Shown piece after piece: positions 44,020-53,560 of a stretch of 60,998 nucleotides of DNA (position 1 is its first letter; each line of letters starts with the position of its first letter). Source of the DNA: Treponema brennaborense (GTDB lineage Bacteria > Spirochaetota > Spirochaetia > Treponematales > Treponemataceae); assembly GCA_023666275.1 (NCBI GenBank), contig JAMPCJ010000012.1:1-60998 (forward strand), given 5' to 3'. The notes under the pieces were generated by a model. It saw only the letters and a program-made list of their open reading frames with translations, was not told where the DNA came from and did not search any database. The position numbers were made by a program, and so were the translations under genes.

Positions 44020-44811
44020 TTCGGATAAGCGGCTCAATTCGTATAAAATAACGGATGCTGCTTGTGCTACGTTCAAACTGTCGATATTTTGACACGGCGA
44101 CGGAATTTGAAAAAGATGATCGCATAAATGTTTTATCTCGTTTGAAATTCCGTTTTCTTCGTTGCCGAGAATTATAAAAACCGCTTTTTTGTTATCTGTT
44201 GTCTGTTGTTTTTTTTCCGATTTTTCCGAAAATATTTTTTTGAGTTCCGCAACAGGCACAGAAGAATGCGGATCGGTTCCGATTATAATCATTTTTTTCT
44301 GCATGTCGGAAAGAAAATGCGAAAGCGACGAAACAGAATAAATGGAAACGTATTCCATTCCTCCTTGAGCTACGCGGTATGCGCTGGTTGTTATCAATGA
44401 TTGACTTTCATCACGGGGAATAACAATATTGCGGATATTAAAGAACGCAGCACTGCGGACGATTGCGCCGAAATTATTTGCATTGCCGATACGATCCAAA
44501 ATAATGCCGGATTCGCCGTTTTGGATCCATTTTTCTGCGGCAGAAGAAGTGAGATGGGGGATTTCCGGATACGAAATCATTGCAACGACGCCTTGGTGAT
44601 GAGTGCTTCCGCATAATTTTTCGAGTTCAAAAGAATTTGTTTGGTTGTAGATCGCTTTCCGCATTGCCATTTTTTTGCATAAGCCGCCGAATAACGGAGC
44701 TTTTTCTGCGGTAAAATAAAGCCGCCGGATATTTTCGGCATGATGTTTTTCGAATTCTTTTACTGCGGCAAAACCGCATATTGCAAGTTCATTGCGCAAT
44801 TTATTTTTCAT
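44017..44811 (-). CDS. TrmH-family RNA 2'-O-methyltransferase
   Basis: A 264-residue SPOUT methyltransferase. The three motifs are clear: NANNFGAIVRSA, LGNEENGIS and SLNVAQAASVILYE. An N-terminal domain precedes them (residues 1-90). It modifies ribose 2'-OH groups of rRNA or tRNA; the exact target is unknown. The ATG at 44811 has no ribosome site, and TATACT ends six bases upstream, so the message is probably leaderless. It is divergent from queH. Confidence 0.82.
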   Translation of the reverse strand: MKNKLRNELAICGFAAVKEFEKHHAENIRRLYFTAEKAPLFGGLCKKMAMRKAIYNQTNSFELEKLCGSTHHQGVVAMISYPEIPHLTSSAAEKWIQNGESGIILDRIGNANNFGAIVRSAAFFNIRNIVIPRDESQSLITTSAYRVAQGGMEYVSIYSVSSLSHFLSDMQKKMIIIGTDPHSSVPVAELKKIFSEKSEKKQQTTDNKKAVFIILGNEENGISNEIKHLCDHLFQIPSPCQNIDSLNVAQAASVILYELSRLSE

Positions 44812-44817
44812 GCAAAA

Positions 44818-44823
44818 AGTATA
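44818..44823 (-). promoter_or_regulatory. -10 hexamer at the trmH-family start
   Basis: TATACT on the minus strand (44823-44818) with six bases (TTTTGC) to the ATG at 44811. The -35 is weak (TTTTAT with 17-base spacing). Confidence 0.4.
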
Positions 44824-44882
44824 TCGCAAAGAAAAAAAAAATAAAACGTGCTGCTGTTTTTATACAATCAATTATGCCGATA

Positions 44883-44891
44883 TGATATACT
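44883..44891 (+). promoter_or_regulatory. Extended -10 element before queH
   Basis: TGATATACT forms an extended -10 element. Nine bases separate it from the ATG at 44901 and no Shine-Dalgarno sequence exists, giving a leader of about three bases. Confidence 0.45.
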
Positions 44892-44900
44892 GACTGCATA

Positions 44901-45587
44901 ATGACAAAGCGAAATTACAACGCGCTTATGGAAAACGAAATAAGCAGGATTATCAGTTCAAAAAATTTTCAGGCGGGGATAAAACCGAAATTATTGCTGC
45001 ACGTGTGCTGTGCGCCATGCAGCTCATCCGTGCTTGAACGTCTTGTTCCCGTGTTTTCAATAGTTCTTTTTTATTACAATCCGAATATATATCCCGAAGC
45101 AGAATATTTGCGGCGGCTGAAAGAATTGAAAAAATATTGCGCGCAGGCAAATTTGTTTTTGCCGATTGCAGAAGAATTATATAATCCTGCGGAATATTAC
45201 GCTGCGGTAAAAACAGATGAAGAACCTGAACTGAAAGAAGAATGCGAATGCGGAGAACGCTGCCGCCGTTGTTATGAATTCCGAATAAAAAAGGCATATC
45301 AATATGCGGCAGAACACGAGTTTGATTATATAACAACGACGCTTTCCGTCAGTCCGTATAAAGACGCTTCAAAAATAAATGAAATAGGCAGAATCTTTTT
45401 TGAAAATGCTGCCGAACAAAAAAATGCGGAAAACGGCGGACATAAAAAAAATGTACGTTTTTTGTACGCCGATTTTAAGAAAAAAAATGGTTTTTTGAGA
45501 TCTCTGCAATTATCGGAACAATTCGGATTGTACCGCCAGGATTATTGCGGATGTGAATATTCAATCCGGAGAGAAAAAAATGTCTGA
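44901..45587 (+). CDS. queH: Epoxyqueuosine reductase QueH
   Basis: A 228-residue protein of the QueH (DUF208) type, which performs the last reduction to queuosine in tRNA. The iron-sulfur ligands are visible: HVCCAPCSS near residue 34, CECGERCRRC around 114-123, and DYCGCEYS near the end. It has the expected size. The ATG at 44901 lacks a ribosome site. It overlaps the argA start by eight bases. Confidence 0.92.
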   Translation: MTKRNYNALMENEISRIISSKNFQAGIKPKLLLHVCCAPCSSSVLERLVPVFSIVLFYYNPNIYPEAEYLRRLKELKKYCAQANLFLPIAEELYNPAEYYAAVKTDEEPELKEECECGERCRRCYEFRIKKAYQYAAEHEFDYITTTLSVSPYKDASKINEIGRIFFENAAEQKNAENGGHKKNVRFLYADFKKKNGFLRSLQLSEQFGLYRQDYCGCEYSIRREKNV

Positions 45588-47019
45588 GCAAAATATAAAA
45601 ATAAATAAAATCAATGAACCTAAAAACAACGAAGGCGGCAATGTATTATCACAGCTGCATCCGTTTGCGGTATATAATAACGCGGAAAGAATCAGGGATG
45701 TTATCAGATATGTGCAGCGTTTTAAAAATGCTCTGATTGTAGTGCATATAGACAGCGAAATTATTGGTTCCCCGTTTTTCGCCAGTCATATACGGGATAT
45801 TTGTTTAATTCATGAAGCAGGACTGCGTGTACTGATTGTTCCGGGAGCAAAGAAACGGATAGATGAGGTTCTTTCTTCCGCGAAAATTTCTTGGCAAATA
45901 AATAACGGCATTCGTATTACTGATGCCGATGCAATGCCGTATATAAAAACGGCAGCGTTCGATGTTGCGAATCAAGTAATGACGAGTTTTGCCGGAGAAA
46001 GACAAACTGCGGTTATCGGAAATTGGGTGCGCGCACGCGGTGTCGGAATTGTTGACGGAACGGATTTTGCTACCGCAGGAGAAATAGATAAAATCCAAAT
46101 AGATGCGGTTAAAACAGTTTTGAACGAAGGTTTTATTCCGATCTTTCCATGCATCGGATGGAGTGCAACAGGAAAGCCGTACAACATTTCTTCTATGCAG
46201 CTTGCGGCGGAAACAGCAGTTCACTTGAAAGCAGACAAACTGTTTTTTCTTACGTCATCTGTTTCAATTACTCCGGAAAATTTTATTATTCCCGTGGATA
46301 TAGGTTTGTCGCCGGAAGGCTGTGTTCCCGCAATGAACATGCAGGAACTTAATTTATTTATGAAAGCAAATATGCCCGCTGAAAATAAAAATGATTTTTC
46401 AAAACGCAGTGCCGCACTGAAAACTTTGGAATTGGCAGGCAAATCATGTGTGTCCGGAGTTTCGCGCGTTCATATATTGAACGGCTCTCTCGACGGCGCA
46501 ATTCCATGCGAGATTTTTTCCAATTTCGGTTCAGGGACAATGATTTACGAAAGTGATTACGGCGGAATTCGACAAATGACGCCGAACGATATTTCAGCCG
46601 TTTTAACACTCATCCGCCCATTTGTGGAAAAAGGCATTCTGCTGCCGCGAAGCGAACAAGTTCTTGCGGAAACATATAAAAATTATATTGTATATGAGCT
46701 TGACGGCGGAATACGGGCTTGTGCGGCGTTTATCGAATATGAAAATGATAACGAGGCGCAGTTTCGTCAGGCAGAAATTGCGGCAGTTGCAGTTGATACT
46801 GCTTGTGCTCATGCCGGCATCGGGCAAAAATTGATAAAATGTCTTTCCGATGCGGCGGCAAAAAAAGGATATGAATCGGTGTTTGTTTTAACAACACAAA
46901 CTGCGGATTGGTTTGAAAAAATGGGATTTACGGAAGATTCGCTTGATTCATTGCCGCCTGCGCGCAAACGTATTTGGTCTGCGGAACGCGGATCGAAAGT
47001 GTTTCGCTTGAAATTATAA
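45580..47019 (+). CDS. argA: N-acetylglutamate synthase (amino-acid kinase plus GNAT)
   Basis: A 479-residue fusion of an N-terminal amino-acid-kinase-like domain (GKPYNISSMQLAAETAVHLKADKLFFLT) and a C-terminal GNAT acetyltransferase domain (IAAVAVDTACAHAGIGQKLIKCLSDAA, with the acetyl-CoA loop). The layout is that of ArgA, first step in arginine synthesis. No other arg genes are in view, so the pathway is not established here. The ATG at 45580 has GGAGAG. It overlaps queH. Confidence 0.85.
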   Translation: MSEQNIKINKINEPKNNEGGNVLSQLHPFAVYNNAERIRDVIRYVQRFKNALIVVHIDSEIIGSPFFASHIRDICLIHEAGLRVLIVPGAKKRIDEVLSSAKISWQINNGIRITDADAMPYIKTAAFDVANQVMTSFAGERQTAVIGNWVRARGVGIVDGTDFATAGEIDKIQIDAVKTVLNEGFIPIFPCIGWSATGKPYNISSMQLAAETAVHLKADKLFFLTSSVSITPENFIIPVDIGLSPEGCVPAMNMQELNLFMKANMPAENKNDFSKRSAALKTLELAGKSCVSGVSRVHILNGSLDGAIPCEIFSNFGSGTMIYESDYGGIRQMTPNDISAVLTLIRPFVEKGILLPRSEQVLAETYKNYIVYELDGGIRACAAFIEYENDNEAQFRQAEIAAVAVDTACAHAGIGQKLIKCLSDAAAKKGYESVFVLTTQTADWFEKMGFTEDSLDSLPPARKRIWSAERGSKVFRLKL

Positions 47020-47073
47020 AAACCTGACAAATATGCGCACGGAATTAAAAATGGATTTTTGAAATTGCATATT

Positions 47074-49629
47074 TTATTCTGGTTTATCCGGATTCCAATT
47101 ATGTTTGGGATAACGGCCTTTCATTTCTTTGCATATTTGCGGCCAAGCCGTCTGCCAAAAAGCGGCAATGTCTTGTGTTGTTTGCAGCGGCCGGCGGGCA
47201 GGAGAGAGCAGGCGGAACAAGACGGGAATGCCCAAAATGCGCGGCGTTTCTTTGCAGCCGAAAATTTCCTGAATGATAATTTCCAAAACGGGAATTATTT
47301 CGGGATTTTGATGATCCGAAGATTTTTTGAATATTTCATACGCAAGCGGACGTTTTTTTCCGCTTGGAAGCTGAAAGTATCGCGGAACTTTTTTGTCAAC
47401 AGCGGCTCCGTCAAGTTTGAAAAAAAGCGCGTCGTATACGGTTTTTGCTGAAACAATTCCGTTTGCCGGAATAAACGGAAAAAACCATTCTTCAAGTGTG
47501 CTGCAAAGATTTTCCGGATTCGCCGGATTTTCCCGAAAGTCCGGCGCGGCGTTTGCGTTGTTGCTGTCATTATTTTTATGCTGATAATAAAATTGCGCAC
47601 GGAGCAAAAAATGTTCCGTTTCCGCAAAAGACGGAAGCGCAGAAAATCCTTTTTTCTTTACAGCGTCGTGCCATGCGCGGGCAATATCTGCGGAATCCGC
47701 TTCCATTTTAATTTCTTTTATCAGCAGTTTGCCGTAATAGAAGCGTTTTGTTTTCCGCACTTTTGCCGTTTCGTTTGTCTTGAACTCGGCGGATATTTCC
47801 GAGCGCAGACGGCTGGAAATCCATAGTTCTATTGTTTGTTCGTCCGGTATTTCGTATTGGAAAATTGTACCGGAGCGTTCGCCTGCATCGGCATTTGTTG
47901 CTATAATCCAGGGCGGAAAAAAATTTGCTCCGTTTTGTTTATTTCGGGGAAGCGCCGCAAATCTGCCCGACGGAAATTGATAACAGCCGTGTTCTGTATG
48001 GCGCGCAATTCTGTCCGGAAATCCGGCAAGCAATGCAGATGAAAAAATATGCGGCGGCGGATTGTGATTGTTCGAAAGTTTCGCTTGTTCATAATTTTTT
48101 TCGGTATTGTTATTTTTCGGAAATTGAATTTTTTTCAGCCGACGAGTTATCGCCGCAGTGAATTTTTCTTTTTCCGCGGGATTGTCCGCTGCTGCGGATA
48201 TTTGACCCGCGGCGTCGATTATTTTCTGCGGGATGTGCCGAAAAGTTACGGCTGTTTCAATCAGCATCAATGCTGCGCGCGGATGAATTCCCAGCTGAAG
48301 AACGGCTTTGCCGCGTTCCGTTACGGCGCCTGTTTTTTCGATGCAGTTCATATATTCAAGCAAGGTGCGCGCGGATTCCCATGCCGTATTTTTGGGCGGA
48401 TCGAGCCATTGCAAATCCGCCGCGCGCCGCGCGCCCCATAAAGCGCATTCAAGCACAATCGGAAGCAAATCTGTCCGCGTTATTTCAGGCGGAAAATCCC
48501 GTATTCGCGGTTCGCTTTTTTGCCACAGTCTGATGCATTTTCCCGGCTGAGTTCTGCCTGCTCTGCCTGAGCGCTGCGCAGCGGAAAATTCGCTTTCTGT
48601 TTCCGTTACGAGTTTCTGCATCCCGGTTCGTGCATCAAAACGGCTGATACGGGAAAGTCCGCTGTCAATGACGCAGACAATATCGGGAATGGTTATCGAT
48701 GTTTCCGCAATGGAAGAAGATAAAATAACGCGCCGCCGTGAATTTTTTTTCGGAGGCGAAAGAATTTTTTGCTGCTCGGAAAAAGAAACGGAGCTGTGCA
48801 GAATAAAAACATCTGCATCGGCGGGCGGAAGCATGGCTTCTCCGGCGAGAATGCGCGCGGTTTCCCGTATATCTGCAATTCCCGGCAAAAATACCAAAAT
48901 GCTGCCGTCGGTGCGGGAATTATTTTTTGCGCCGCCGGATTCTTCGCTTGTTTCCGCGAGTTCCTGCAAAACAGCCCGCGCGGCTGTTTCCGAAATTTTG
49001 GTGTGAGAATCGGCATTTTCTTGCGGTTTATAAATAATCGTTACAGGAAAAGTTCGTCCCGGAACGGCATATATCGGTGCGCCCAAAAATTCGGAAATGC
49101 GTTCGGTGTGTATCGTTGCCGACATAATCAGCACGAAAAGATTATCCCGCATCGGCAAAATTTCTTTTAAAAACGCAAGTGCCATATCTGCATATACGGA
49201 ACGTTCATGAAATTCGTCAATGACGATAACGGAGATTTCATCCAGAAACGGATTTTCCTGCATCATTTTTACGAGGACAGCTTCTGTAACTGTTTCAAGG
49301 CGCGTCTGCGCGGATATTTTTGATTCGAAACGAATCCGATAGCCGGCAGTCATTCCGGTTTCTTCTTTCAGCAAAGCCGCTGTCCGTGCCGATGCCGCCA
49401 ATGCGGCGATTTTCCGAGGTTCCAGCATGATGATTTTGCCGGAAAAATGCTTTAACAAAGCAATCGGAACTGCCGTCGATTTTCCGGCGGCGGTTTCGGC
49501 TGTCAGTATAAGCGTTCGGTTCGGAGAATGCGCCAATTTTGTGCAGATTGTATCAAGATGCGGAAAAATCGGCAGACTGCGCAGTTCGTCCGGATATGTT
49601 TTTTCCGCCGCATGAAGCGTGTCATTCAT
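47074..49629 (-). CDS. hrpB: ATP-dependent helicase HrpB
   Basis: An 851-residue DEAH-type helicase of the HrpB branch. Motif II reads DEFHERS, the HrpB form, and motif VI is QRSGRAGRTQPG. Motif I is unusual: AETAAGKST, with A where most have the G of the TGSGK motif. An HA2/OB-type helicase-associated region and the HrpB C-terminal domain follow. The function of HrpB in bacteria is poorly known; a link to RNA metabolism is inferred. Its start overlaps the stop of the NudC-like gene by eight bases. Confidence 0.9.
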   Translation of the reverse strand: MNDTLHAAEKTYPDELRSLPIFPHLDTICTKLAHSPNRTLILTAETAAGKSTAVPIALLKHFSGKIIMLEPRKIAALAASARTAALLKEETGMTAGYRIRFESKISAQTRLETVTEAVLVKMMQENPFLDEISVIVIDEFHERSVYADMALAFLKEILPMRDNLFVLIMSATIHTERISEFLGAPIYAVPGRTFPVTIIYKPQENADSHTKISETAARAVLQELAETSEESGGAKNNSRTDGSILVFLPGIADIRETARILAGEAMLPPADADVFILHSSVSFSEQQKILSPPKKNSRRRVILSSSIAETSITIPDIVCVIDSGLSRISRFDARTGMQKLVTETESEFSAAQRSGRAGRTQPGKCIRLWQKSEPRIRDFPPEITRTDLLPIVLECALWGARRAADLQWLDPPKNTAWESARTLLEYMNCIEKTGAVTERGKAVLQLGIHPRAALMLIETAVTFRHIPQKIIDAAGQISAAADNPAEKEKFTAAITRRLKKIQFPKNNNTEKNYEQAKLSNNHNPPPHIFSSALLAGFPDRIARHTEHGCYQFPSGRFAALPRNKQNGANFFPPWIIATNADAGERSGTIFQYEIPDEQTIELWISSRLRSEISAEFKTNETAKVRKTKRFYYGKLLIKEIKMEADSADIARAWHDAVKKKGFSALPSFAETEHFLLRAQFYYQHKNNDSNNANAAPDFRENPANPENLCSTLEEWFFPFIPANGIVSAKTVYDALFFKLDGAAVDKKVPRYFQLPSGKKRPLAYEIFKKSSDHQNPEIIPVLEIIIQEIFGCKETPRILGIPVLFRLLSPARRPLQTTQDIAAFWQTAWPQICKEMKGRYPKHNWNPDKPE

Positions 49630-50194
49630 TTGAGGAATTTTCCGGATTTTTTGCCGCAAGCCATTTCGAAAGCGCCGTGCGTGCGGAATCGAAAGCGAGA
49701 GGAAGCGCGTTTATGTCGTCCTGCGAGCGAACGGGCACGAAGCAGACATCTGCAATCTCGCTTTCCTGCGTGCGGATTTTTTTCAGCAAAGATTCCGCGG
49801 TTTCGTTCGGAAAAGATGCCGAGAAAAAAACATCGCAGGTGTGATATATAATATTTTTGTACGGATATATATTTGCCGCGCTGCATATATATGATATATG
49901 TTCCGGAATCAAACCGATTTCTTCCGTGCATTCCCGGATACAGCCCTGCTCAAGCGTTTCTCCTTGATCGACGAATCCTCCGGGAAGCGCAAGTTTTCCT
50001 TTTTGCGGTTCTTTTTTTCGCACAATCATGAGGATTTTTTCGTCTGATTCGATTATCAATCCGGTTGCCGCCGCGGTATTTTTATACAAATTAAAACCGC
50101 ATGACGGACATGTCCAATGTTTTTCTTTTGGAAAAAGGAGCGTTTTTTTGCCGCAATGCGGACAATACGGCATGGAAATATCGGAAAGCATCAT
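49622..50194 (-). CDS. NUDIX hydrolase with zinc ribbon, NudC-like
   Basis: A 190-residue protein. An N-terminal zinc ribbon (CPHC..CPSC, residues about 11-32) is followed by a NUDIX domain with a complete box (GFVDQGE..RECTEEIGL). NudC-type enzymes split NADH and remove NAD caps from RNA; the SQPWPFPxS motif of true NudC is absent, so the substrate is uncertain. ATG at 50194 is chosen: an upstream ATG at 50230 lies inside the apparent -35 (ATGACA). An adjacent ATG follows at 50191. Confidence 0.75.
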   Translation of the reverse strand: MMLSDISMPYCPHCGKKTLLFPKEKHWTCPSCGFNLYKNTAAATGLIIESDEKILMIVRKKEPQKGKLALPGGFVDQGETLEQGCIRECTEEIGLIPEHISYICSAANIYPYKNIIYHTCDVFFSASFPNETAESLLKKIRTQESEIADVCFVPVRSQDDINALPLAFDSARTALSKWLAAKNPENSSNE

Positions 50195-50200
50195 AATACA

Positions 50201-50230
50201 AGTATAACAAAAGCAGCGTACTTGTGTCAT
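50201..50230 (-). promoter_or_regulatory. Promoter of the NudC-like gene, leaderless
   Basis: ATGACA (50230-50225), 18-base spacer, TATACT (50206-50201) with an upstream TG (extended -10), then six bases to the ATG at 50194. This shows that the long reading frame beginning at 50230 is not the true gene start. Confidence 0.6.
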
Positions 50231-50266
50231 CCGAAAAGTGCCGCTGCGGATTTTTGGGCACGGCTG

Positions 50267-51301
50267 TTACGGAAAGCGTATAGTGATTTCGCCGGAATTC
50301 AGTTCAATGCGTTTGCCTGCGGTTCCTTCAGGCAGATTCACCGGTTCGACAATCAGCCGCGCGTTGTTTGTAATGTCAACCGCGCGTGCCGAATATGATT
50401 CTGTTTGTGTCGAAACTGTGATGAGTTTTCCCAAAACAACGGAGCGTTGTTTGTATTCGTCCATAAAATGTGCGGAATCGTTTTGCAGAACAGCAAAAAG
50501 ATGTTTTAAAACCGCCGCCGCGAGAATGTTCCGCCCGATAATCAATTCGGAATTATTTTTGTCTTTTTTTATTTGACTGAAAATACTTCCGGCTTTGTCC
50601 GCAATGTCGGCAGGAAAAGACGAATTGGTTTCGGAAATATTTATTCCGATGCCGATAATAACTGTTCCCACGGATTTTGTCTGCGCGGAAATGATGCCTT
50701 CGACAAGGATTCCGCATATTTTTTTTCCGTGACAATAAATATCATTTACCCATTTTATTTTGAACGGAGATGCTGCCGGAATATTTTTTGCGCCGCCCGT
50801 GTTTTTTTCATCTTGCGCAGGATATATGTCCGGCAGGCAAATTTCATCGAGTGCGCGGCAGACAGCGACTGCTGTTCCCGCAGTAATAAATGCCGGATCC
50901 GTAAGCGTCTGCGGCAGCTGATAAAGAACGCTCATGTACAAACCGTGTTCTGCCGGGGAATAGAATGTGCGTCCGAAACGGCCTGTTCCGGCTGTCTGCG
51001 CATCGGCAATGATAACCGTTCCGTGCAGCTGTTCCGTACCGCTGCGGGAACTCTTTGCGCCTTGTGCGTCATTCTGCGCGGCAGCTATCCGCCGGCATTC
51101 CGCATTTGTGGAATCCAGTGTTTTATGTATGTGAATTTTTCCGCCGACTGCTTTCAGGCATAACGCTGCACATTGCTGTTTTAATGCGCGTTCTATATCA
51201 GCGGAAGATAATTCCTGCACAGCGCGGCTTAGTGCAGGATTTGCTGTTGATGTATGATTCGAAGATGTACCGATTTCGTCAAGACTGCTGCGGTTTGTCA
51301 T
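50267..51301 (-). CDS. birA: Biotin--[acetyl-CoA-carboxylase] ligase
   Basis: A 344-residue biotin ligase with the catalytic AGTGRFGR motif and KWVNDIYCHGKKICGILVE. It has no N-terminal helix-turn-helix, so it cannot act as a biotin repressor. The C-terminal SH3-like domain is present. Several internal low-complexity insertions (NPALSRAVQ, DAQGAKSSRSG, PAQDEKNTGGAKN) make it longer than the usual 240-320. The ATG at 51301 overlaps the P-II gene by 23 bases; the frame reaching 51502 is an unsupported extension. Confidence 0.85.
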   Translation of the reverse strand: MTNRSSLDEIGTSSNHTSTANPALSRAVQELSSADIERALKQQCAALCLKAVGGKIHIHKTLDSTNAECRRIAAAQNDAQGAKSSRSGTEQLHGTVIIADAQTAGTGRFGRTFYSPAEHGLYMSVLYQLPQTLTDPAFITAGTAVAVCRALDEICLPDIYPAQDEKNTGGAKNIPAASPFKIKWVNDIYCHGKKICGILVEGIISAQTKSVGTVIIGIGINISETNSSFPADIADKAGSIFSQIKKDKNNSELIIGRNILAAAVLKHLFAVLQNDSAHFMDEYKQRSVVLGKLITVSTQTESYSARAVDITNNARLIVEPVNLPEGTAGKRIELNSGEITIRFP

Positions 51302-51953
51302 TTTTTTGTCCGAGCGGCGTAAAATTATGCACGCCGCAGCTGTATGCGATGCCGCTTCCGGGCTGCGAAAGGCAGGAAAGATTTCTGATGGTTTGCAGTA
51401 TTTGTTCCGATTTGCCTTTTTCCACAAGAATAAGCAGCAGCTCTTTTTCGGGAACAATGGTAATGCCGAAGAAGCTTGTATCTTCCGGTTTTCCCGTTCC
51501 ATGACCTTTTATTATAGTTCCGCCGCCCGCGCCGGCTTTTCTTGCGGCTGCCATTATGTCATCGGCATAGCCGGAATTGACGATAACTGTTATCAGTTCA
51601 TGTGTTGTTTCTTCTTTCATAGGTATTTCTCCGTTTTGTTTGCCGAAAGAACAGTTTTTTCCGTTTTTCAGAACTTCATCGAGTTTTATCGAAAACGCGA
51701 TGCCGAAATGTTTTTTTTCCGGCGGAACAGCTTGTACAATAGCATTGTATAAATTATCGCAATTGTTTTCGGCGTCCGCTATGAATACAATATCTTTTTC
51801 AGAATCCCCAAGACCGAGCATTTGCAGTATGTTGTTTTTTGCTGTTCCGCGTCCCAGAAGAATCGTTGCTCCGGCTGCTCCGGCTTTTCTCGCAGCTCCG
51901 GCAATAAAATCGCCCTGATTTTTCGGAACGATAACGGTTATAAGATGATTCAC
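51279..51953 (-). CDS. Tandem P-II-like signalling protein
   Basis: A 224-residue protein made of two P-II-like domains in one chain (about 1-110 and 115-210). Each has the P-II pattern: HLITVIVPKN..IAGAARKAGAAGATILLGRGT and HELITVIVNSGYADDIMAAARKAGAGGGTIIKGHGT. The T-loop region is short and the canonical uridylylated tyrosine is not evident. It overlaps the DUF1538 gene by four bases (GTGA). The start is GTG with AAGGAG upstream. It probably senses a metabolite and controls the transporter, as P-II does for AmtB; this is inference. Confidence 0.82.
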   Translation of the reverse strand: MNHLITVIVPKNQGDFIAGAARKAGAAGATILLGRGTAKNNILQMLGLGDSEKDIVFIADAENNCDNLYNAIVQAVPPEKKHFGIAFSIKLDEVLKNGKNCSFGKQNGEIPMKEETTHELITVIVNSGYADDIMAAARKAGAGGGTIIKGHGTGKPEDTSFFGITIVPEKELLLILVEKGKSEQILQTIRNLSCLSQPGSGIAYSCGVHNFTPLGQKNDKPQQS

Positions 51954-53413
51954 CGGTAATTCTCCTTTTTCTTTTTGTACGCAAATAAAATTCCCAAAAT
52001 TTGAATGGTGATGAGCGGCGTCATGGCAACAAGTGCGATAACACCGAATGCGTCGGTTACAGGATTTCCGCCCGATACGGCAGAAGCGCCGAGTGTAAAG
52101 GATAAAATAAACGTAGACGTCATGGGACCTGACGCCACGCCGCCGGAATCAAACGCGATAGCGGTAAATAATGAGGGACAGAAAAACATCAATAAAAGTG
52201 CAAGCGCATAACCGGGTAGCATAAAATACCATAAACTGAATCCGTTCATGACACGCCACATGGAAAGTCCTATAGAAACGGCAACTCCTGCGGAAAGGGA
52301 AAAAAGCAAAAGTTTTCGTTTTATTGTTCCGCCGGAAATATGTTCCACTTGATCCGTTAAAACCCACACCGCCGGTTCTGCACAGACAACTATTGCGCCG
52401 AATAAAATGCCGATTGGAATCAGCAGCCATGAATTATCCAGAGAAGCAAGCATTGTTCCGAGCTGTTCTCCCGCGGGAATAAATCCGTATTTTACGCCTA
52501 AAAGAAAAAGCGTCAAGCCCGCAAAACTCCACAAAAGACCGACTGCCATTCTTATTACTTGCCGCGGCGGCATTTTTATCAGAAAAATTTGAAACACCGC
52601 AAAAAGTATTATAAGCGGAAGCATTGCCATAATTACTTCGTGAAAAATTTCCGGAAGCAAATCGGCGAATATCGAATTTCCCGCAGATGCGGCGGCTGTC
52701 TGCAACCCTGCATCCGCGGAAGAAGAATCCGTAAATATGCCGAACAGCAAAACTGCCAGAATCGGTCCGATAGACGCGATTCCGGTCAGTCCGAAACTGT
52801 CGTTTTCGGATTTGTTTTTTCCGCCCCGCACTGCCGCAACGCCGACGCCGAGAGCCATGATAAAAGGAACGGTCATAGGTCCTGTCGTTGCTCCGCCGGA
52901 ATCAAATGCTACCGCAAGAAATTCGGGCGGCGTTTTGTACGCGCAGATAAAAACGAGAACATAAACTGCAAGAAGAATCCATTTCAGCGGAATTTGCAAA
53001 ATGGTTCGCGTCAATCCCAGCGATACAAAAAGACCGACGCCTGCCGCAATCATAAAAATAAGCTTGCTTGGATTGATTGACGGATTTACGCCGGCTATTT
53101 GCTGCGCGAGTACTTGGACATCCGGTTCTGCGATAGTGATTAGAACGCCGATAAAAAACGCGGCTGTCAGCAGCAGCGGAAGATTTTTTTTCGCCGTGAG
53201 CGCGGCGCCGGCTTTTTCTCCGACCGGAAGAATTCCCGCATCAGCTCCAAGCAGAAATAAAGAGAGTCCGATGATAACTAAAATTCCGCCGATAACAAAA
53301 CGTCCTGTCATGGCAGCACCGAGCGGCGCAGCCGTGAAATCGAGAATCAAAACGACAGCCATAACAGGCAGCACGGAAACAGAATTTTCTTTTAGTTTTG
53401 AAAGTAGGTTCAT
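51950..53413 (-). CDS. DUF1538 family membrane protein
   Basis: A 487-residue protein with about 12 membrane spans and an internal repeat. The two halves share a pattern: GLSLFLLGADAGILPVGEKAG / GLTLFLLGVKYGFIPAGEQLG, IAEPDVQVLAQQI / CAEPAVWVLTDQV, and AFDSGGATTGPMTVPFI / AFDSGGVASGPMTSTFI. Such DUF1538 proteins commonly sit next to P-II genes, suggesting a regulated transporter. Substrate unknown. The ATG at 53413 has GGAAG upstream. Confidence 0.83.
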   Translation of the reverse strand: MNLLSKLKENSVSVLPVMAVVLILDFTAAPLGAAMTGRFVIGGILVIIGLSLFLLGADAGILPVGEKAGAALTAKKNLPLLLTAAFFIGVLITIAEPDVQVLAQQIAGVNPSINPSKLIFMIAAGVGLFVSLGLTRTILQIPLKWILLAVYVLVFICAYKTPPEFLAVAFDSGGATTGPMTVPFIMALGVGVAAVRGGKNKSENDSFGLTGIASIGPILAVLLFGIFTDSSSADAGLQTAAASAGNSIFADLLPEIFHEVIMAMLPLIILFAVFQIFLIKMPPRQVIRMAVGLLWSFAGLTLFLLGVKYGFIPAGEQLGTMLASLDNSWLLIPIGILFGAIVVCAEPAVWVLTDQVEHISGGTIKRKLLLFSLSAGVAVSIGLSMWRVMNGFSLWYFMLPGYALALLLMFFCPSLFTAIAFDSGGVASGPMTSTFILSFTLGASAVSGGNPVTDAFGVIALVAMTPLITIQILGILFAYKKKKENYR

Positions 53414-53560
53414 ATAACTTCCGAGGCAAAAATTGTACTGACCATAGAATAGCAGAAATAACTGCATTTGTGAATTCTATGATCCGAATATAAAGTGCTT
53501 TGTTTTATTTACGGCTCGGAAACTGTTTGTGTGCGGATAATCAGTGCGCGCCTTTTTTGT

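Noticed and set aside
50573-51163. A 196-codon open frame on the plus strand
   Set aside because: It is antisense to birA and its composition is biased to C, R and F with no domain pattern.
51302-51502. N-terminal extension of birA by 67 residues
   Set aside because: It overlaps the P-II gene in another frame and its sequence resembles no biotin ligase; the ATG at 51301 gives a normal protein.
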